Of a stretch of DNA of 16,565 nucleotides, positions 1 to 9,124 are shown one piece after another; position 1 is the stretch's first letter, and each line of letters begins with the position of its first letter. The stretch covers positions 1-16,565 of the forward strand of contig CATEWF010000018.1 in NCBI GenBank assembly GCA_949527715.1, written 5' to 3'. A program made the position numbers and the translations under genes. The notes below the pieces were generated by a model. That model searched no databases. It was not told the DNA's origin and saw only the letters and a program-made list of their open reading frames with translations. This DNA comes from an uncultured Mycoplasmatota bacterium. Lineage in GTDB: Bacteria > Bacillota_I > Bacilli_A > Mycoplasmatales > Mycoplasmoidaceae.

Positions 1-22
1 TAATATTAAATATTATTAAAAA

Positions 23-28
23 TATAAT
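23..28 (+). promoter_or_regulatory. -10 box upstream of hrcA
   Basis: A perfect TATAAT sits 12 bases before the hrcA ATG at 41. Transcription starting about 7 bases downstream would leave a leader of only a few bases, and there is no Shine-Dalgarno sequence. No CIRCE operator (TTAGCACTC-N9-GAGTGCTAA) is visible in the 40 bases shown. The surroundings are almost pure A/T, so a chance match is possible. Confidence 0.5.
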
Positions 29-40
29 ATTATTTATAGT

Positions 41-1054
41 ATGAAGTTAACTGAAAGACAAATTGAAATTTTAAAAATAATTATTGATTGTTATACTTTT
101 TCTGCTCAACCTGTATCGAGCAAGGAAATTGTTATTAAATACATGAAAGATTTGTCTCCTGCAACTATAAGAAACGAGATGGCTGCATTAGAAAAATTAG
201 GAATGCTTGAAAAAACTCATACATCTTCTGGACGTGTGCCTTCAATTAAAGGATATAAATTTTATGAAGAAAATATTTTAAAGCCTCATGTATCTAGTCA
301 AATTAAAAATCAACTATCAAAAGTTTTTGTTGATAGAAATCAATCAATAGATACAGTTATTGATCAATCTGTTTCAATAATGAATGAGATTCTAAGATTA
401 CCTTCTGTTGTTACTACATTTAGTTCTGAAGATTTATTAAAACGTTTTGATTTAATTCAACTTTCAAGCGATACAGCTATGATTATTTTAGTTACATCCA
501 ATGGTATGATTAATAAGAATACAATCAGATTTGATCATCCAGAACAACTTGAAGATATCAGTATTTGTATAAGGGTTTTTAATGATAGACTTATTGATAC
601 GCCACTTTCAAAAGTTCAACCAAAACTTAACTCTATTAAAGAAATAATTCGTTCAAAAGTTCATGAGTATGAATTTTGCATTCAACAAATTATTAAGAAA
701 ATATTCCAATTTAATCAAATGGATGTTCCAAAAACAAATGTGTATGGAACTAAATGATTAACTACACAACCAGAATTTAAAAATATTGAAAAATTAAAAC
801 AAATATTAACAATGCTTGAAGACACAAATGTTTGAAAACACATTTCGTACAATCAGCAAAATACAGGAACTACCACTATTACTTTTGGTGATGAAATTGG
901 AAATAACAACATATCAGTTGCATCAACAACAATAAATTTAAATAATCAAAAGCATCAACTGTCTGTAGTTGGTCCAACAAGAATGAATTATGCTGAAGTA
1001 AAAGGTATTTTAAATTTTATTAAAAATGAAATTGAAAAAATAGGTTCAAAATAA
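41..1054 (+). CDS. hrcA: Heat-inducible transcription repressor HrcA
   Basis: This 337-residue protein has the length usual for HrcA, the repressor that binds CIRCE operators in front of chaperone genes (dnaK, clpB and similar) and whose folding depends on chaperones. The N-terminus carries the family's winged-helix domain: TERQIEILK at 4-12, the recognition region SPATIRNEM near 39-47, and SSGRVPSIKGY near 62-72. The middle is the GAF-like dimerisation region, and the C-terminus keeps the signature VVGPTRMNY. Two in-frame TGA codons, at 755-757 and near 832, must be read as Trp; a standard-code reading would cut the protein at 238 residues and lose that signature. The ATG at 41 is the first in the frame and gives a normal N-terminus. 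The next gene starts 2 bases after the stop. Its target operators are not in this window. Confidence 0.95.
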
Positions 1055-1055
1055 T

Positions 1056-1643
1056 ATGTCACGTTATTATTTAAAAGCTCAAAGATTTAACAAAAAAATT
1101 AGGAACATTTTATTAAAAAATGAAATAATTAAAAAATCTTCATCTAAAGTTATTACTCAAGTTTTTTCAACTTATTGTCAAATCCTAATGATAAGCGAAA
1201 AGAAAAAATCATTTAAAAAATTAAAACAATCTAATGAGTATAAAAAAATGTTAAAAAATTTTAAAGATTGTTCAACAAAGACATTAAAAACCCTTATTAA
1301 ACCGTCTTATGATTTTATTCAATCAAAAGACGTAATCATTGTTTCTAGTCTTTTAAATAATAAAAATATTGTAAATATTTTTATTAAAACCTTTTGATAT
1401 AAAAATTCAAAGAAAAATATTGATATTATTTTGTCATCGCTTTTAAATGATATTGTTTATTTATATGTTGTTGCTGGTAATCACAAAAAAAATAAAAACT
1501 ATAAACTAATTAAAGAAAAAGATATTAAGAATTTTACAAATATTCTCGAAATTAATAAAAATTTTCAAAACAAAGTGCAAATGCTTTTTCCGAGACAATG
1601 CAATCATTTGATTGTCTTTGTAAATTCTTTATTGAATATTTAA
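1056..1643 (+). CDS. Unrecognised lysine-rich protein downstream of hrcA
   Basis: This is a 195-residue open frame with one in-frame TGA (1395-1397) read as Trp. I do not recognise the family. The first 80 or so residues are strongly basic, with many Lys and Asn, and look helical. The second half has hydrophobic helical stretches (DVIIVSSLLNN, DIILSSLLNDIVYLYVVAG, HLIVFVNSLLNI), none clearly long enough to be a confident membrane span. There is no signal peptide and no catalytic motif I can name. The ATG at 1056 lies one base after the hrcA stop, so the gene is probably co-transcribed with and coupled to hrcA. Its stop codon directly abuts the stop of the convergent nagB. A small RNA-binding protein such as a divergent NusB was considered, but no NusB motif is seen. 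The unbroken frame and tight packing argue that it is real. Confidence 0.75.
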
Positions 1644-2393
1644 TTATTTATCAATTTTTGAAGCTGCTTGGTAATCAACAAAAACACTAACATCTGGATG
1701 AAACAATAGCGATGTACATGGTCATTGCGGATCATATTCGTTTGCAAACAACTTTGCAATGGCATCAGCTTTTTTTGGACCAGTAGCAATTAAAACTATT
1801 TTTTTTGCAGATAAAATTGTTTTGATTCCCATTGTTACCGCTTCATTAGGAACTTTGGATTCATCGCCATCAAAGAATCTAGCATTGGCTTTTTTTGTAG
1901 AATTAGTAATTTTTACTATATGTGTTTTTGCACTTAATTTTGTGCCAGGCTCATTAAATGCTATATGACCATTTTCACCCAATCCTAAGACTTGCAAATC
2001 AATACCACCAGCATTTTTAATATCTTTATCGTAATTTTCACAATTTTCTTTATAAGGAAAATGAGTATTACAAAGAGAAATATTTACATTTTTAAATAAA
2101 TTTTCATTCATAAAAAATTTATAAGATTGATCAATATATTCACTTGATAAACCGATATATTCATCTAAATTAAATGTTTTTATTTGTTCAAAAGAAATCT
2201 TTTTTTCTTTATTTGCTTTAATAAGCTTTTTATACAAAGGTACAGGTGATGAACCAGTTGCTAAACCTAATATAGAATTTTGTTTGCATAATATTTGATC
2301 AATAAAAATTTTTGATGATTTTTCTGCAATCTCTTCCTCATCTTTGCAAACAAATAATTTAATTGTATATTTTTTCTTAAATATTCTTAACAT
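1644..2393 (-). CDS. nagB: Glucosamine-6-phosphate deaminase NagB
   Basis: This 249-residue protein is the expected size for NagB, which converts glucosamine-6-phosphate into fructose-6-phosphate and ammonia in the cytoplasm, feeding glycolysis. Visible motifs are the phosphate-binding loop LATGSSP (44-50), FNLDEY (74-79) with the catalytic Asp77, GLGENGHIAFNEPG (137-150) with the active-site His, and VTMGI near 186-190. A TGA read as Trp occurs at 1722-1724. Beyond it lies the conserved C-terminal stretch PCTSLLFHPD, which would be missed under the standard code. The ATG overlaps the nagA stop by one base (TAATG), and AGAGGT lies 5 bases upstream (2399-2404), consistent with coupled translation. 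It is the last gene of the permease-nagA-nagB operon. Its stop abuts that of the opposing gene, with no terminator between them. Confidence 0.96.
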
Positions 2394-3532
2394 TAAATAC
2401 CTCTATTTTCATAAACTAATTTTCCATTTTTATATGTTTTGTATATGTTGATTTTTGAATCGACGATTACAAAGTCAGCTAAATAACCTTTTTTAATTAT
2501 ACCTATTTTATCATCAAGTCCTATTGATTTAGCGGCATTTAAACTGGACATTTTTGCTAATTCTATCATATTGCAATGAGTTGCCTCTAAAAAAGTTTGA
2601 ACCTGCTTATTGAATGGTTTTATAGAACCAGCTATTGTATCATCTGATTTTAATCTAACTATTTCACTTGTTTTGTAAGTATTTAATGTTCCTAATTTAT
2701 AGCTACCATTTGGCAATCCTTTACATGACAATGAATCTGTAATAATGATTATTCTGTCAGGTTTTACAATGTCATAAGTATTTTTAAGAACCAATTTGTT
2801 TACATGAAAGCCGTCACAAATTAATTCACAATAAATAGGAATATCAAGAAAAGCCATATTAATAATTCCTGGATTCCTATGATCAAATTTTGAAGTTTGA
2901 TTATATAAATGAATAATTCTTTTCGCACCATTTATCATAGCATGTAAAGCAATATCAGCGCTGCAATTTGAATGTCCAATTGAAACGATATAATCTTTTG
3001 AAATTTTTGATATTAAATTTAAATTATTTTTAACCTCTGGAGCAACTGCTAATATTTTAACAAAATTATTTTGTTTCTTAATTTGATTTAAAACTTTCAA
3101 ATCAATTGGCGTAACTAATTTCTGATCATGAGCACCTTTTTTTTCTTGAGAAATAAACGGTCCTTCAATGTATCAACCAGCGACTATTTTATTTTGATCT
3201 TTATCAATAAATTTTTTTCAGTTTTTAGATATTGAATTCAAATCTTTTTTTGAACAAGTCACTGTTGTACCAACAATTGTTGTTACCCCCTCACTTACAA
3301 CACCTTCTAAATATTTATCAATATTTTTAAAATTATTTTTAGCAAGTTGATTAAAATCTCATCCATATCCACCGTGAGTGTGTGAATCAATAAAACCTGG
3401 CAACAAAAATTTAGCCCTAGTTGATGGTTTAGAAGATAATTTTTGTATATTACTAAATTTACCATTTTCAATTGTTACATTTCCAAAAAATATTTCTTTA
3501 TCAGTAACAATGTTTACTCTACTTATTTTCAT
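2393..3532 (-). CDS. nagA: N-acetylglucosamine-6-phosphate deacetylase NagA
   Basis: This 379-residue protein is normal length for NagA, a metal-dependent amidohydrolase that removes acetate from GlcNAc-6-P to make the substrate of NagB. Motifs in order are PGFIDSHTHGG (metal-binding His pair), the metal ligand Glu in YIEGPF, GHSNC with a metal-ligand His, DGFHV in the substrate pocket, and the catalytic Asp in ITDSLSCKG. HLYNQTS stands where many homologues have HLFNAM, a modest deviation. Three TGA codons encode Trp, for example in the HGGYGWDF segment. The ATG at 3532 is chosen because it begins the usual short beta-rich N-terminal domain, and it overlaps the end of the permease gene by 14 bases. 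No good Shine-Dalgarno precedes it, so translational coupling to the permease is likely. The stop overlaps the nagB start. Confidence 0.95.
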
Positions 3533-5066
3533 ACTTAACTAAATTATATTTAGTTTTACTTGTCGGGATAAACATAAGACCAAGGAACAAAAATAGAACA
3601 ACAACAGTCATAACCGTTCCAACTAAAGATTCAATTTTTATGGTTTGATCATCGTACATGTTATTGGCTACATAATACAAAACTAAGCCTAAATTTGTAA
3701 AAGTTTGAATAACAATCATTACCAAACTATAACCAACAATGATAATTGTTACTCATGAAGTTCAATTAAAATTTTTATCATTACATGTTTTAATTTTTTT
3801 TGTCTTTTTATTTCGTAGTGCTCCAATAATTCCAACTACAATGCAAGCAAAAGCTAAGACTGATGTTCAATTTGCCATTAAATCAACAAATGAGTACAGT
3901 TTACTTGTAGCTGGTGTGTATCCAATACCTAAACCAAAATAGTTATTTGTATCAATGTATCCAAGACTACCAATTAATGTACATACTCAAAATAGGACAA
4001 AAAATAATGTAAAAGAATACAAACAACCAATAACATGTGAATTTGGTTTTAATTTTTTGTTGAAAAATCTTGCAAAAATAATGTCGTTATTTGCAACCAA
4101 ATCTTCATAAAAATTGCTCGAGTACAAACAAAAACCATTGATAATTCCAAATATACCAAATGCAACAGTAATTTGCATAGTTTGTAATAATGGTAGGCAA
4201 TGTTTTTGCTCAAATCATTCTGTTAATCCCGACAATGATCCTTGACCACTGATCATTAATGATATTGAAATTAATAAATCAATTGATGAAACGCACAATA
4301 ATCCAATCAACATTGCATTAGATGTTTTTTTAGGTTCTTTCATTTCTGTTTGAAGACCAGCAGTACTATAAAAACCATCAAACACAAAGAATATAGATGG
4401 TATCGAAATAAAAATACCTAATACTGGGTTTAATTCGTTAAATAGTGGTGTTGCTGATTTTACTTGTGAAAATTCATTGATTGAGCCAGTATCTCCATAA
4501 TAAACATAACCTATAATTGCAGCAAAAATCAACGGTAAAAACTTAACCGTTGTAATAATTCAATTTTGAATGTTTGTCATTGTTGAAGACAAACCAGATG
4601 TAAAAATAAACCACATCGAAATTACTAATGATATTAATGCAACATAATATCAATCAAGATGGGCAAATGCAGAATTTGGAAATGCTTCTTGAATGGTCAT
4701 GACAGCATAAAATGGCATAATAAAAAAGTTTATTGGCAAGTACAAATAAGCCATAAATTTTTTGCCACTCTGATACAAATATTCATTACAAAAAATTTTG
4801 ATTCAGCCAATAATACCTAGCTTGTTTTCGGTTGATGCCGAGCACAATTCAATCAAACAAAGCCCAAGACATATGATGGCAAATATTGCAATAATTCAAG
4901 CAATCATTGCCATTCAAATGCTTCCTTGAGTATTTCCTAAAACTTCGCTATTTTTTAGAAAAATTCCCGCACCAATAGATGAACCAATAACAATTAAAAT
5001 TGCAGAAATAAAATTAATTTTCTGTTTTTTTTGTGTTGGAAGTTTGCTTTTTTTAGATAAACTCAT
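3519..5066 (-). CDS. APC-superfamily amino acid/polyamine permease
   Basis: This is a 515-residue integral membrane protein with roughly 12 hydrophobic segments. After a short basic N-terminus comes the APC signature in the first span, IGSSIGAGIFLKN, typical of secondary amino acid or polyamine permeases whose broken first helix binds the substrate. Twelve TGA codons are read as Trp, so under the standard code the gene would shatter into pieces. The ATG at 5066 is the first start in the frame, and a TATAAT on the minus strand (5079-5084) would give a leader of only about 6 bases. The end overlaps nagA by 14 bases, making this the promoter-proximal gene of the permease-nagA-nagB operon. The substrate cannot be read from the sequence. 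The family points to amino acids or polyamines, while the operon hints at an amino-sugar link; the latter is only inference. Confidence 0.88.
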
Positions 5067-5078
5067 TTTTAAATATAT

Positions 5079-5084
5079 ATTATA
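5079..5084 (-). promoter_or_regulatory. -10 box for the permease-nagA-nagB operon
   Basis: On the minus strand this reads TATAAT, 12 bases before the permease ATG. The predicted leader is about 6 bases and lacks a Shine-Dalgarno. It lies back to back with a second TATAAT on the plus strand, so the 46-base gap between the divergent genes probably holds both promoters. The AT-rich background limits certainty. Confidence 0.45.
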
Positions 5085-5086
5085 AA

Positions 5087-5092
5087 TATAAT
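5087..5092 (+). promoter_or_regulatory. -10 box for the cmk-der-gpsA operon
   Basis: A plus-strand TATAAT lies 20 bases before the ATG at 5113, the first gene of the rightward operon. Initiation near 5099 would give a leader of about 14 bases. No clear -35 element is seen, and A/T richness makes a chance match possible. Confidence 0.4.
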
Positions 5093-5112
5093 AATACCTA
5101 ATATTCTTAACA

Positions 5113-5757
5113 ATGCAAACAAGAATTGAAAAGTGAAAAATATATCGTCAAGAAATCCTTAATGATGGTCTGATGCTAGACAAGCTAGCAAACGAATCAT
5201 CAATTATCAAGGACTACAAACTTAAGATTGACCAATTAAATTCAAAAATTCTTAATGGTATTTCAACTAATTCAGCATTATCAAATCTAATTTCAATTGA
5301 TCTTAAAAAATATTCTGAAATTGAAAATTTAAAAGAATTTTCTAATTTAATTGACGATCAAAAGTTAAATGTTTCACAAAAAGAAATTGAAGAATACTTA
5401 GCGAATTCTAATTTCGTTTCGATTCTTGATGAAAAAGGAAAAATTTCAAATAAATGGTTATCTGAAGATAAAAACTTTTTACAAGTAATTGATTATGAAA
5501 AAAAATTAAAAAATCTTTCTAACACTTGAACCACTTTTCAAATAGTAAGTAAAGATCAAATAGACAAACTTGATGATTTAATTAAATCAAGAAAAATCTA
5601 TGAAGAATTTCAAAACTATAGAATCGAAGAATTAGATGAATCAAAAATTGTTAGCAAACCTTTTAAAACCATTTATCTAATTAGCGTGATTACTTCTTTG
5701 GTAATGTTAATTGTATTAGTTGTTTTCTTAGTGTTACAAATTATTTATTATGCATAA
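5113..5757 (+). CDS. Coiled-coil protein with C-terminal membrane anchor
   Basis: This is a 214-residue protein of unrecognised family. Two TGA codons (at 5134-5136 and 5527-5529) are read as Trp, and one ordinary TGG is also used. Residues about 1-180 are hydrophilic, rich in Lys, Glu, Asn and Leu, and look helical or coiled-coil. Residues about 187-212 form one hydrophobic span (TIYLISVITSLVMLIVLVVF and on) that ends almost at the C-terminus, so it should be tail-anchored with its bulk in the cytoplasm. There is no signal peptide. The ATG at 5113 is the first in frame after the promoter-like TATAAT; the next in-frame ATG, at 5173, is a weaker alternative. The 3' end overlaps cmk by 8 bases, so it heads an operon with cmk, der and gpsA. 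A hypothetical gene beside cmk is also what I recall from M. genitalium, but homology is not established here. Confidence 0.8.
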
Positions 5758-6409
5758 TTCTCTTGTTTATCAAATAGCTATAGATGGTCCAGCTGGTAGT
5801 GGAAAAAGTTGTATTGCAAAATTGGTTGCAAAAAAACTAGGTTTTCAATTCATTAATACTGGTGGAATGTTTCGTTGTTATGCTATTGCATTGAAAAATA
5901 CAAACTTATCAGATGAACAAGCTGTTAAAAAAGTATTAGACAACTCAAATGTCAAATTACAAGATACTTTTTTATTTTTAAATAACAAAGATGTTACAGA
6001 ACTTGCTAATTCTAATGAAATTGGTATTTTTGCAAGTAAAGTTGCATTACTTAAATCCGTAAGAGACAGGTGCTTAGTTGAGCAAAGGAATATTGCTAGT
6101 AAACAAAGCTCTGTAATGGAAGGAAGAGATACGACAAGTGTTGTGTTACCAAATGCAACTCTTAGGATCTTTTTAACTGCAAGTCCAGAAGTAAGAGCAA
6201 AAAGAAGATGACTTCAATCAGGACAAATTGAATCATTAGAAAAAATTACTCAAGATCTTAAAGAAAGGGACTATCAAGACACAAACAGAAAAATTGCTCC
6301 ATTAATATTTACTGAAGGTTGTATTAAAGTTGATACTGACAATTTAACAATTGAGCAAACAGTAGACTTAATTGTTGATTTATTCAAAAAAGAGGTAATC
6401 AATGTTTAA
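5750..6409 (+). CDS. cmk: Cytidylate kinase (CMP kinase)
   Basis: This 219-residue protein is typical for Cmk, which phosphorylates CMP and dCMP with ATP to supply CDP/CTP and dCTP for nucleic acid and phospholipid synthesis. It starts with a P-loop, IDGPAGSGKS (11-20). The CMP-binding region NTGGMFR is at 36-42, MEGRDTTSVVLPNA at 123-136, the lid AKRRW near 150-154, and the Arg-rich ERDYQDTNRKIAPL follows. One TGA in the lid (6209-6211) is Trp. NTGGMFR differs from the usual D-(S/T)-G-A-(M/I)-Y-R, and DTTSVV differs from DxGTVV. Otherwise the fold markers are intact. The ATG overlaps the upstream gene by 8 bases without a Shine-Dalgarno, so coupling is likely. The end overlaps der by 8 bases, and the cmk-der pair is a familiar mycoplasma arrangement. 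Confidence 0.96.
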
Positions 6410-7736
6410 GATTGCAATTGTTGGTAAACCAAATGTTGGTAAATCAACTCTTTTTAATAGAATCATTTTAAAGAAGAAATCAATTGTTACAGATATGCCC
6501 GGTGTAACACGTGATCGTATTTATGCTGAAGCTACTTGAGTAAATAAAAAATTTACAGTCATTGATACTGGTGGTTTAACAAATGAAAATATGGCATTCC
6601 AACAAAATATTGAAAAACAAGTTTTGTTGGCTATAGAAGAAGCAAACGCCATTATATTTTTAGTCTCTGAAAAAGACGGAATTAATAAAGATGATTATTA
6701 TGTTGCAAAACTTCTTAAAAAATATCGTGCAAAAAACGTTATTCTTGCTGTTAATAAATCAGAAAACAAACAAGGTGAATATGAAAGAATGTATTACTCA
6801 TTAGGTTTTGGCAAACCCAACTACATTTCTGCTGAACATAGTATTGGTGTTGGTGATTTGTTAGACTTAGCAGTAAAAAATATTAATAATTCTTCAGTAA
6901 ATAAAGAAGATGAAAAAATAAACTTTTGTGTTATTGGTAGACCAAATGTTGGAAAATCAACATTAGTTAATTCGATTCTTAATGAAGAAAGAGTAATTGT
7001 ATCTAATATTGCCGGTACTACAAGGGATAGTATTGATTGCAATTTTAAATACAACAATAAGCAATACACAATTATTGACACAGCAGGAATAAGAAAAAAA
7101 TCTAGAATAACAGATCAAATTGAAAAATTTGCTTTATCTAGAACTGCAGATGCAATTTCGAGATCTAATTTGATTTTACTGGTTCTTGATGGTAGTGAAG
7201 ATTTTAATGAACAAGATGAAGTAATTGGTGGTCTTGCTTTCGATGCAAATATTCCTACTATCATTGTTGTAAACAAATGAGACAAAATTGATAACAAAAA
7301 AACTAATACTATGAATGAAATGACTAAATTGATTCGTAGTAAGTTTCATTATTTAACTTGAGCACCAATTGTTTTCATTAGTGCAGCTAATAAACAAAGA
7401 ATTCAGAGAATCTTTGAAACAATGAATAAGATCAATGAACAATTACATAGATCTATTTCAACATCTATTCTTAACGACGTCTTATCAAAAGCTGAAATTT
7501 TAAATCCTCCACCAAAGTTTAAAGGAAATAGATTTAACATGTCTTATGCTACGCAGGTACAAAGTCAAATTCCAACTTTTGTAATTTTTGGAAATGATCC
7601 AAAATATGTTCATTTTAGTTATGCTAGATATTTAGAAAACCAAATAAGAAATTCTTTCGGATTCACAGATATACCAATTACAATATATTTTAAGGATAAG
7701 AATTCTCGTATAAGAGGAATTAAGAAAGATAGATAA
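6402..7736 (+). CDS. der: Ribosome-assembly GTPase Der (EngA)
   Basis: This 444-residue protein has the tandem GTPase architecture unique to Der, which acts in assembly of the 50S ribosomal subunit. The first G domain has G1 GKPNVGKS (8-15), G2 within GVTRD (34-38), G3 DTGG (55-58) and a G4 reading NKSE (118-121) rather than NKxD. The second has GRPNVGKS, GTTRD, DTAG and a canonical NKWD. A C-terminal KH-like domain follows, with NPPPKFKG and FKDKNSRIRG close to the stop. Three TGA codons are Trp, including the one in NKWD at 7278-7280. The start overlaps cmk, and AGAGG at 6391-6395 is a good Shine-Dalgarno. The stop TAA overlaps the gpsA start by one base. Confidence 0.97.
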
Positions 7737-8722
7737 TGGCAAAAATAGCAATATTGGGTACAGGCGCATGAGGAACAGCATTAAGTAACGTTTTATTAAA
7801 AAACGGTCATGATGTTTTAATGTATGGAATTGATAAAAAAGAAATTTCTGATCTTAAAAAAGGTTTAAATGCAAAATATTTTGGAAATAAAAAAATGGTC
7901 TCTATTCCAAAATCAACATTAAACGAAAAAGATGTAATTTCTTTTAAGCCTTCGTATGTTTTATTGGCTGTTCCAAGTTCTTTCATTGAATCAACAGTAA
8001 AAAAATTTGCTTCTAAATTATCAAATAAACCAATTTACATAAATGTTGCAAAAGGTTTTAATCCTAAAACTAATGAAGTTTGATCAATTGCTATTAAAAA
8101 AATAATTAAGCCTTATTCAAAAGGTTTTGTCTCTTTATTAGGTCCTTCGTTCGCAATTGAAGTGTTTAACAACCAAGCAACTATGATTAATGCAGTTTCT
8201 ACTAAGAAAAAACTTGCAAGAAATGTTGCAAATTTGTTCAATAACTCCACATTTAAATGTATTGTTACTACTGATGAAAAAGGTGCAGAAATTATGGGTA
8301 GTCTTAAAAATGTTATGGCTATTGCACTTGGCCTTGCCTATGAACTGCACACATCAATTAATACCCGTGCTGCAATGTTAGCAGAAGCAACAAAAGAAAT
8401 TTCTTTAATAGTTAAATCTCTTGGTGGTAAGTCTGAAACAATCAGTAACTTCTGTGGTATTGGAGATATTTATTTAACTTGTACTGATTCAAAATCAAGA
8501 AATTTCTCTTTTGGAAAGTCTATTGCACAAATCGGTTTGAAGAAAACTTTATCTCAAAACAATAAGACTGTTGAAGGTTATAATGCAACAAAAGTAGCAT
8601 ACAAAATTATTTCTAATAAAAAAATTAATGCTCCAGTTTTAAGTGAGATTTATAAAGTACTTTATAAAGAAAAAAATCCTAAGTTTTTTGTTGCTACTGT
8701 AATTAAAAAAATAATAAAATAG
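7736..8722 (+). CDS. gpsA: Glycerol-3-phosphate dehydrogenase [NAD(P)+]
   Basis: This 328-residue cytosolic enzyme reduces dihydroxyacetone phosphate to sn-glycerol-3-phosphate, the backbone for membrane phospholipids and glycolipids. It begins with the Rossmann dinucleotide loop GTGAWG (8-13). VAKGF (104-108) contains a conserved Lys, followed by LGPSFA (135-140). SLKNVMAIALG (189-199) contains the catalytic Lys at about 191. GIGD (241-244), LTC, SRN (254-256) and VEGYNA (280-285) close the pattern of the C-terminal helical domain. Two TGA codons are Trp, one inside the nucleotide loop. The ATG overlaps the der stop as TAATG, so it is the last gene of this operon. The HU promoter follows only 15 bases after its TAG stop, and I see no terminator hairpin in between. 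Confidence 0.97.
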
Positions 8723-8737
8723 CTAGAAAAATGGGTA

Positions 8738-8743
8738 TATAAT
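8738..8743 (+). promoter_or_regulatory. -10 box for the HU gene
   Basis: TATAAT stands 34 bases before the HU ATG, with an expected start near 8750. That leaves a leader of about 28 bases containing AAGGAG, unlike the very short leaders predicted elsewhere in the window. No good -35 hexamer is visible, as is common in mycoplasma promoters. Confidence 0.6.
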
Positions 8744-8760
8744 GAATATATACAAAAAAT

Positions 8761-8766
8761 AAGGAG
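8761..8766 (+). promoter_or_regulatory. Strong ribosome binding site of HU
   Basis: AAGGAG is a full Shine-Dalgarno match, 11 bases before the ATG at 8778. It fixes the start of the HU gene and stands out because many neighbours lack any such site. Confidence 0.75.
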
Positions 8767-8777
8767 AAAAAAATACG

Positions 8778-9065
8778 ATGGCAAAGCCTCTAACAAAAAA
8801 CCAAATCATTAAGAAACTTTCTGAACAAACTGGAGTTAGTTCTAAAGATGTTAAGAATGTTTTAAATTGCTTAAATGAAATGGCTATTAAAGAAGTTAAA
8901 TCTAATGGTCAATTCAGAATTTGTGATTTAGGAAAATTAAAACTTAAAAAACGTGAAGCTAGAATGATGAGAAACCCTCAAACTGGCAAACAAATGAAAG
9001 TTCCAGCTAAAAAAGTTGTTAAGTTTACAGTTGCTAAATCTGTAAAAGAAAAAATTGCTAAGTAA
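8778..9065 (+). CDS. HU-family DNA-binding protein
   Basis: This 95-residue basic protein is the length usual for HU/IHF histone-like proteins, which dimerise, bend DNA and compact the nucleoid. The N-terminal helices carry the expected pattern (LTKNQIIKKLSEQTGVSSKD). The DNA-binding beta arm has the family signature with RNPQTGKQ at about 71-78, followed by VPAKKVVKFTVAKSVKEKI. The central GQFRICDLGKLKLKKREA matches the usual dimer saddle strands. It has its own promoter, a strong ribosome binding site and a strong terminator, so it is monocistronic and probably highly expressed. The gene facing it is recU; HU and recU are also neighbours in M. genitalium as I recall. HU rather than IHF is chosen because mollicutes normally have a single homodimeric HU. 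Confidence 0.95.
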   Translation: MAKPLTKNQIIKKLSEQTGVSSKDVKNVLNCLNEMAIKEVKSNGQFRICDLGKLKLKKREARMMRNPQTGKQMKVPAKKVVKFTVAKSVKEKIAK

Positions 9066-9086
9066 TTAGTAAATTAATTGATTAAT

Positions 9087-9123
9087 AAAAAGTCCAACAC
9101 CGTGATTAAGTGTTGGCTTTTTA
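9087..9123. terminator. Shared bidirectional terminator between HU and recU
   Basis: A perfect 7-bp stem CCAACAC (9094-9100) / GTGTTGG (9110-9116) encloses a 9-base loop. It is followed by CTTTTTATTT on the plus strand and preceded by AAAAAG, which gives a T tract on the minus strand. It lies between the HU stop (9065) and the recU stop (9125-9127), so it can end both convergent transcripts. It is one of only two clear hairpin terminators in the window. Confidence 0.88.
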
Positions 9124-9124
9124 T

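Noticed and set aside
1..40. CIRCE operator in front of hrcA.
   Set aside because: The 40 bases are almost all A/T and contain neither TTAGCACTC nor GAGTGCTAA.
1759..1968. Plus-strand open frame opposite nagB.
   Set aside because: It is a shadow of nagB with no ribosome binding site or recognisable domain.
6821..7297. Minus-strand open frames opposite der.
   Set aside because: They lie wholly inside a well-supported gene, have no start signals and match no family I know.
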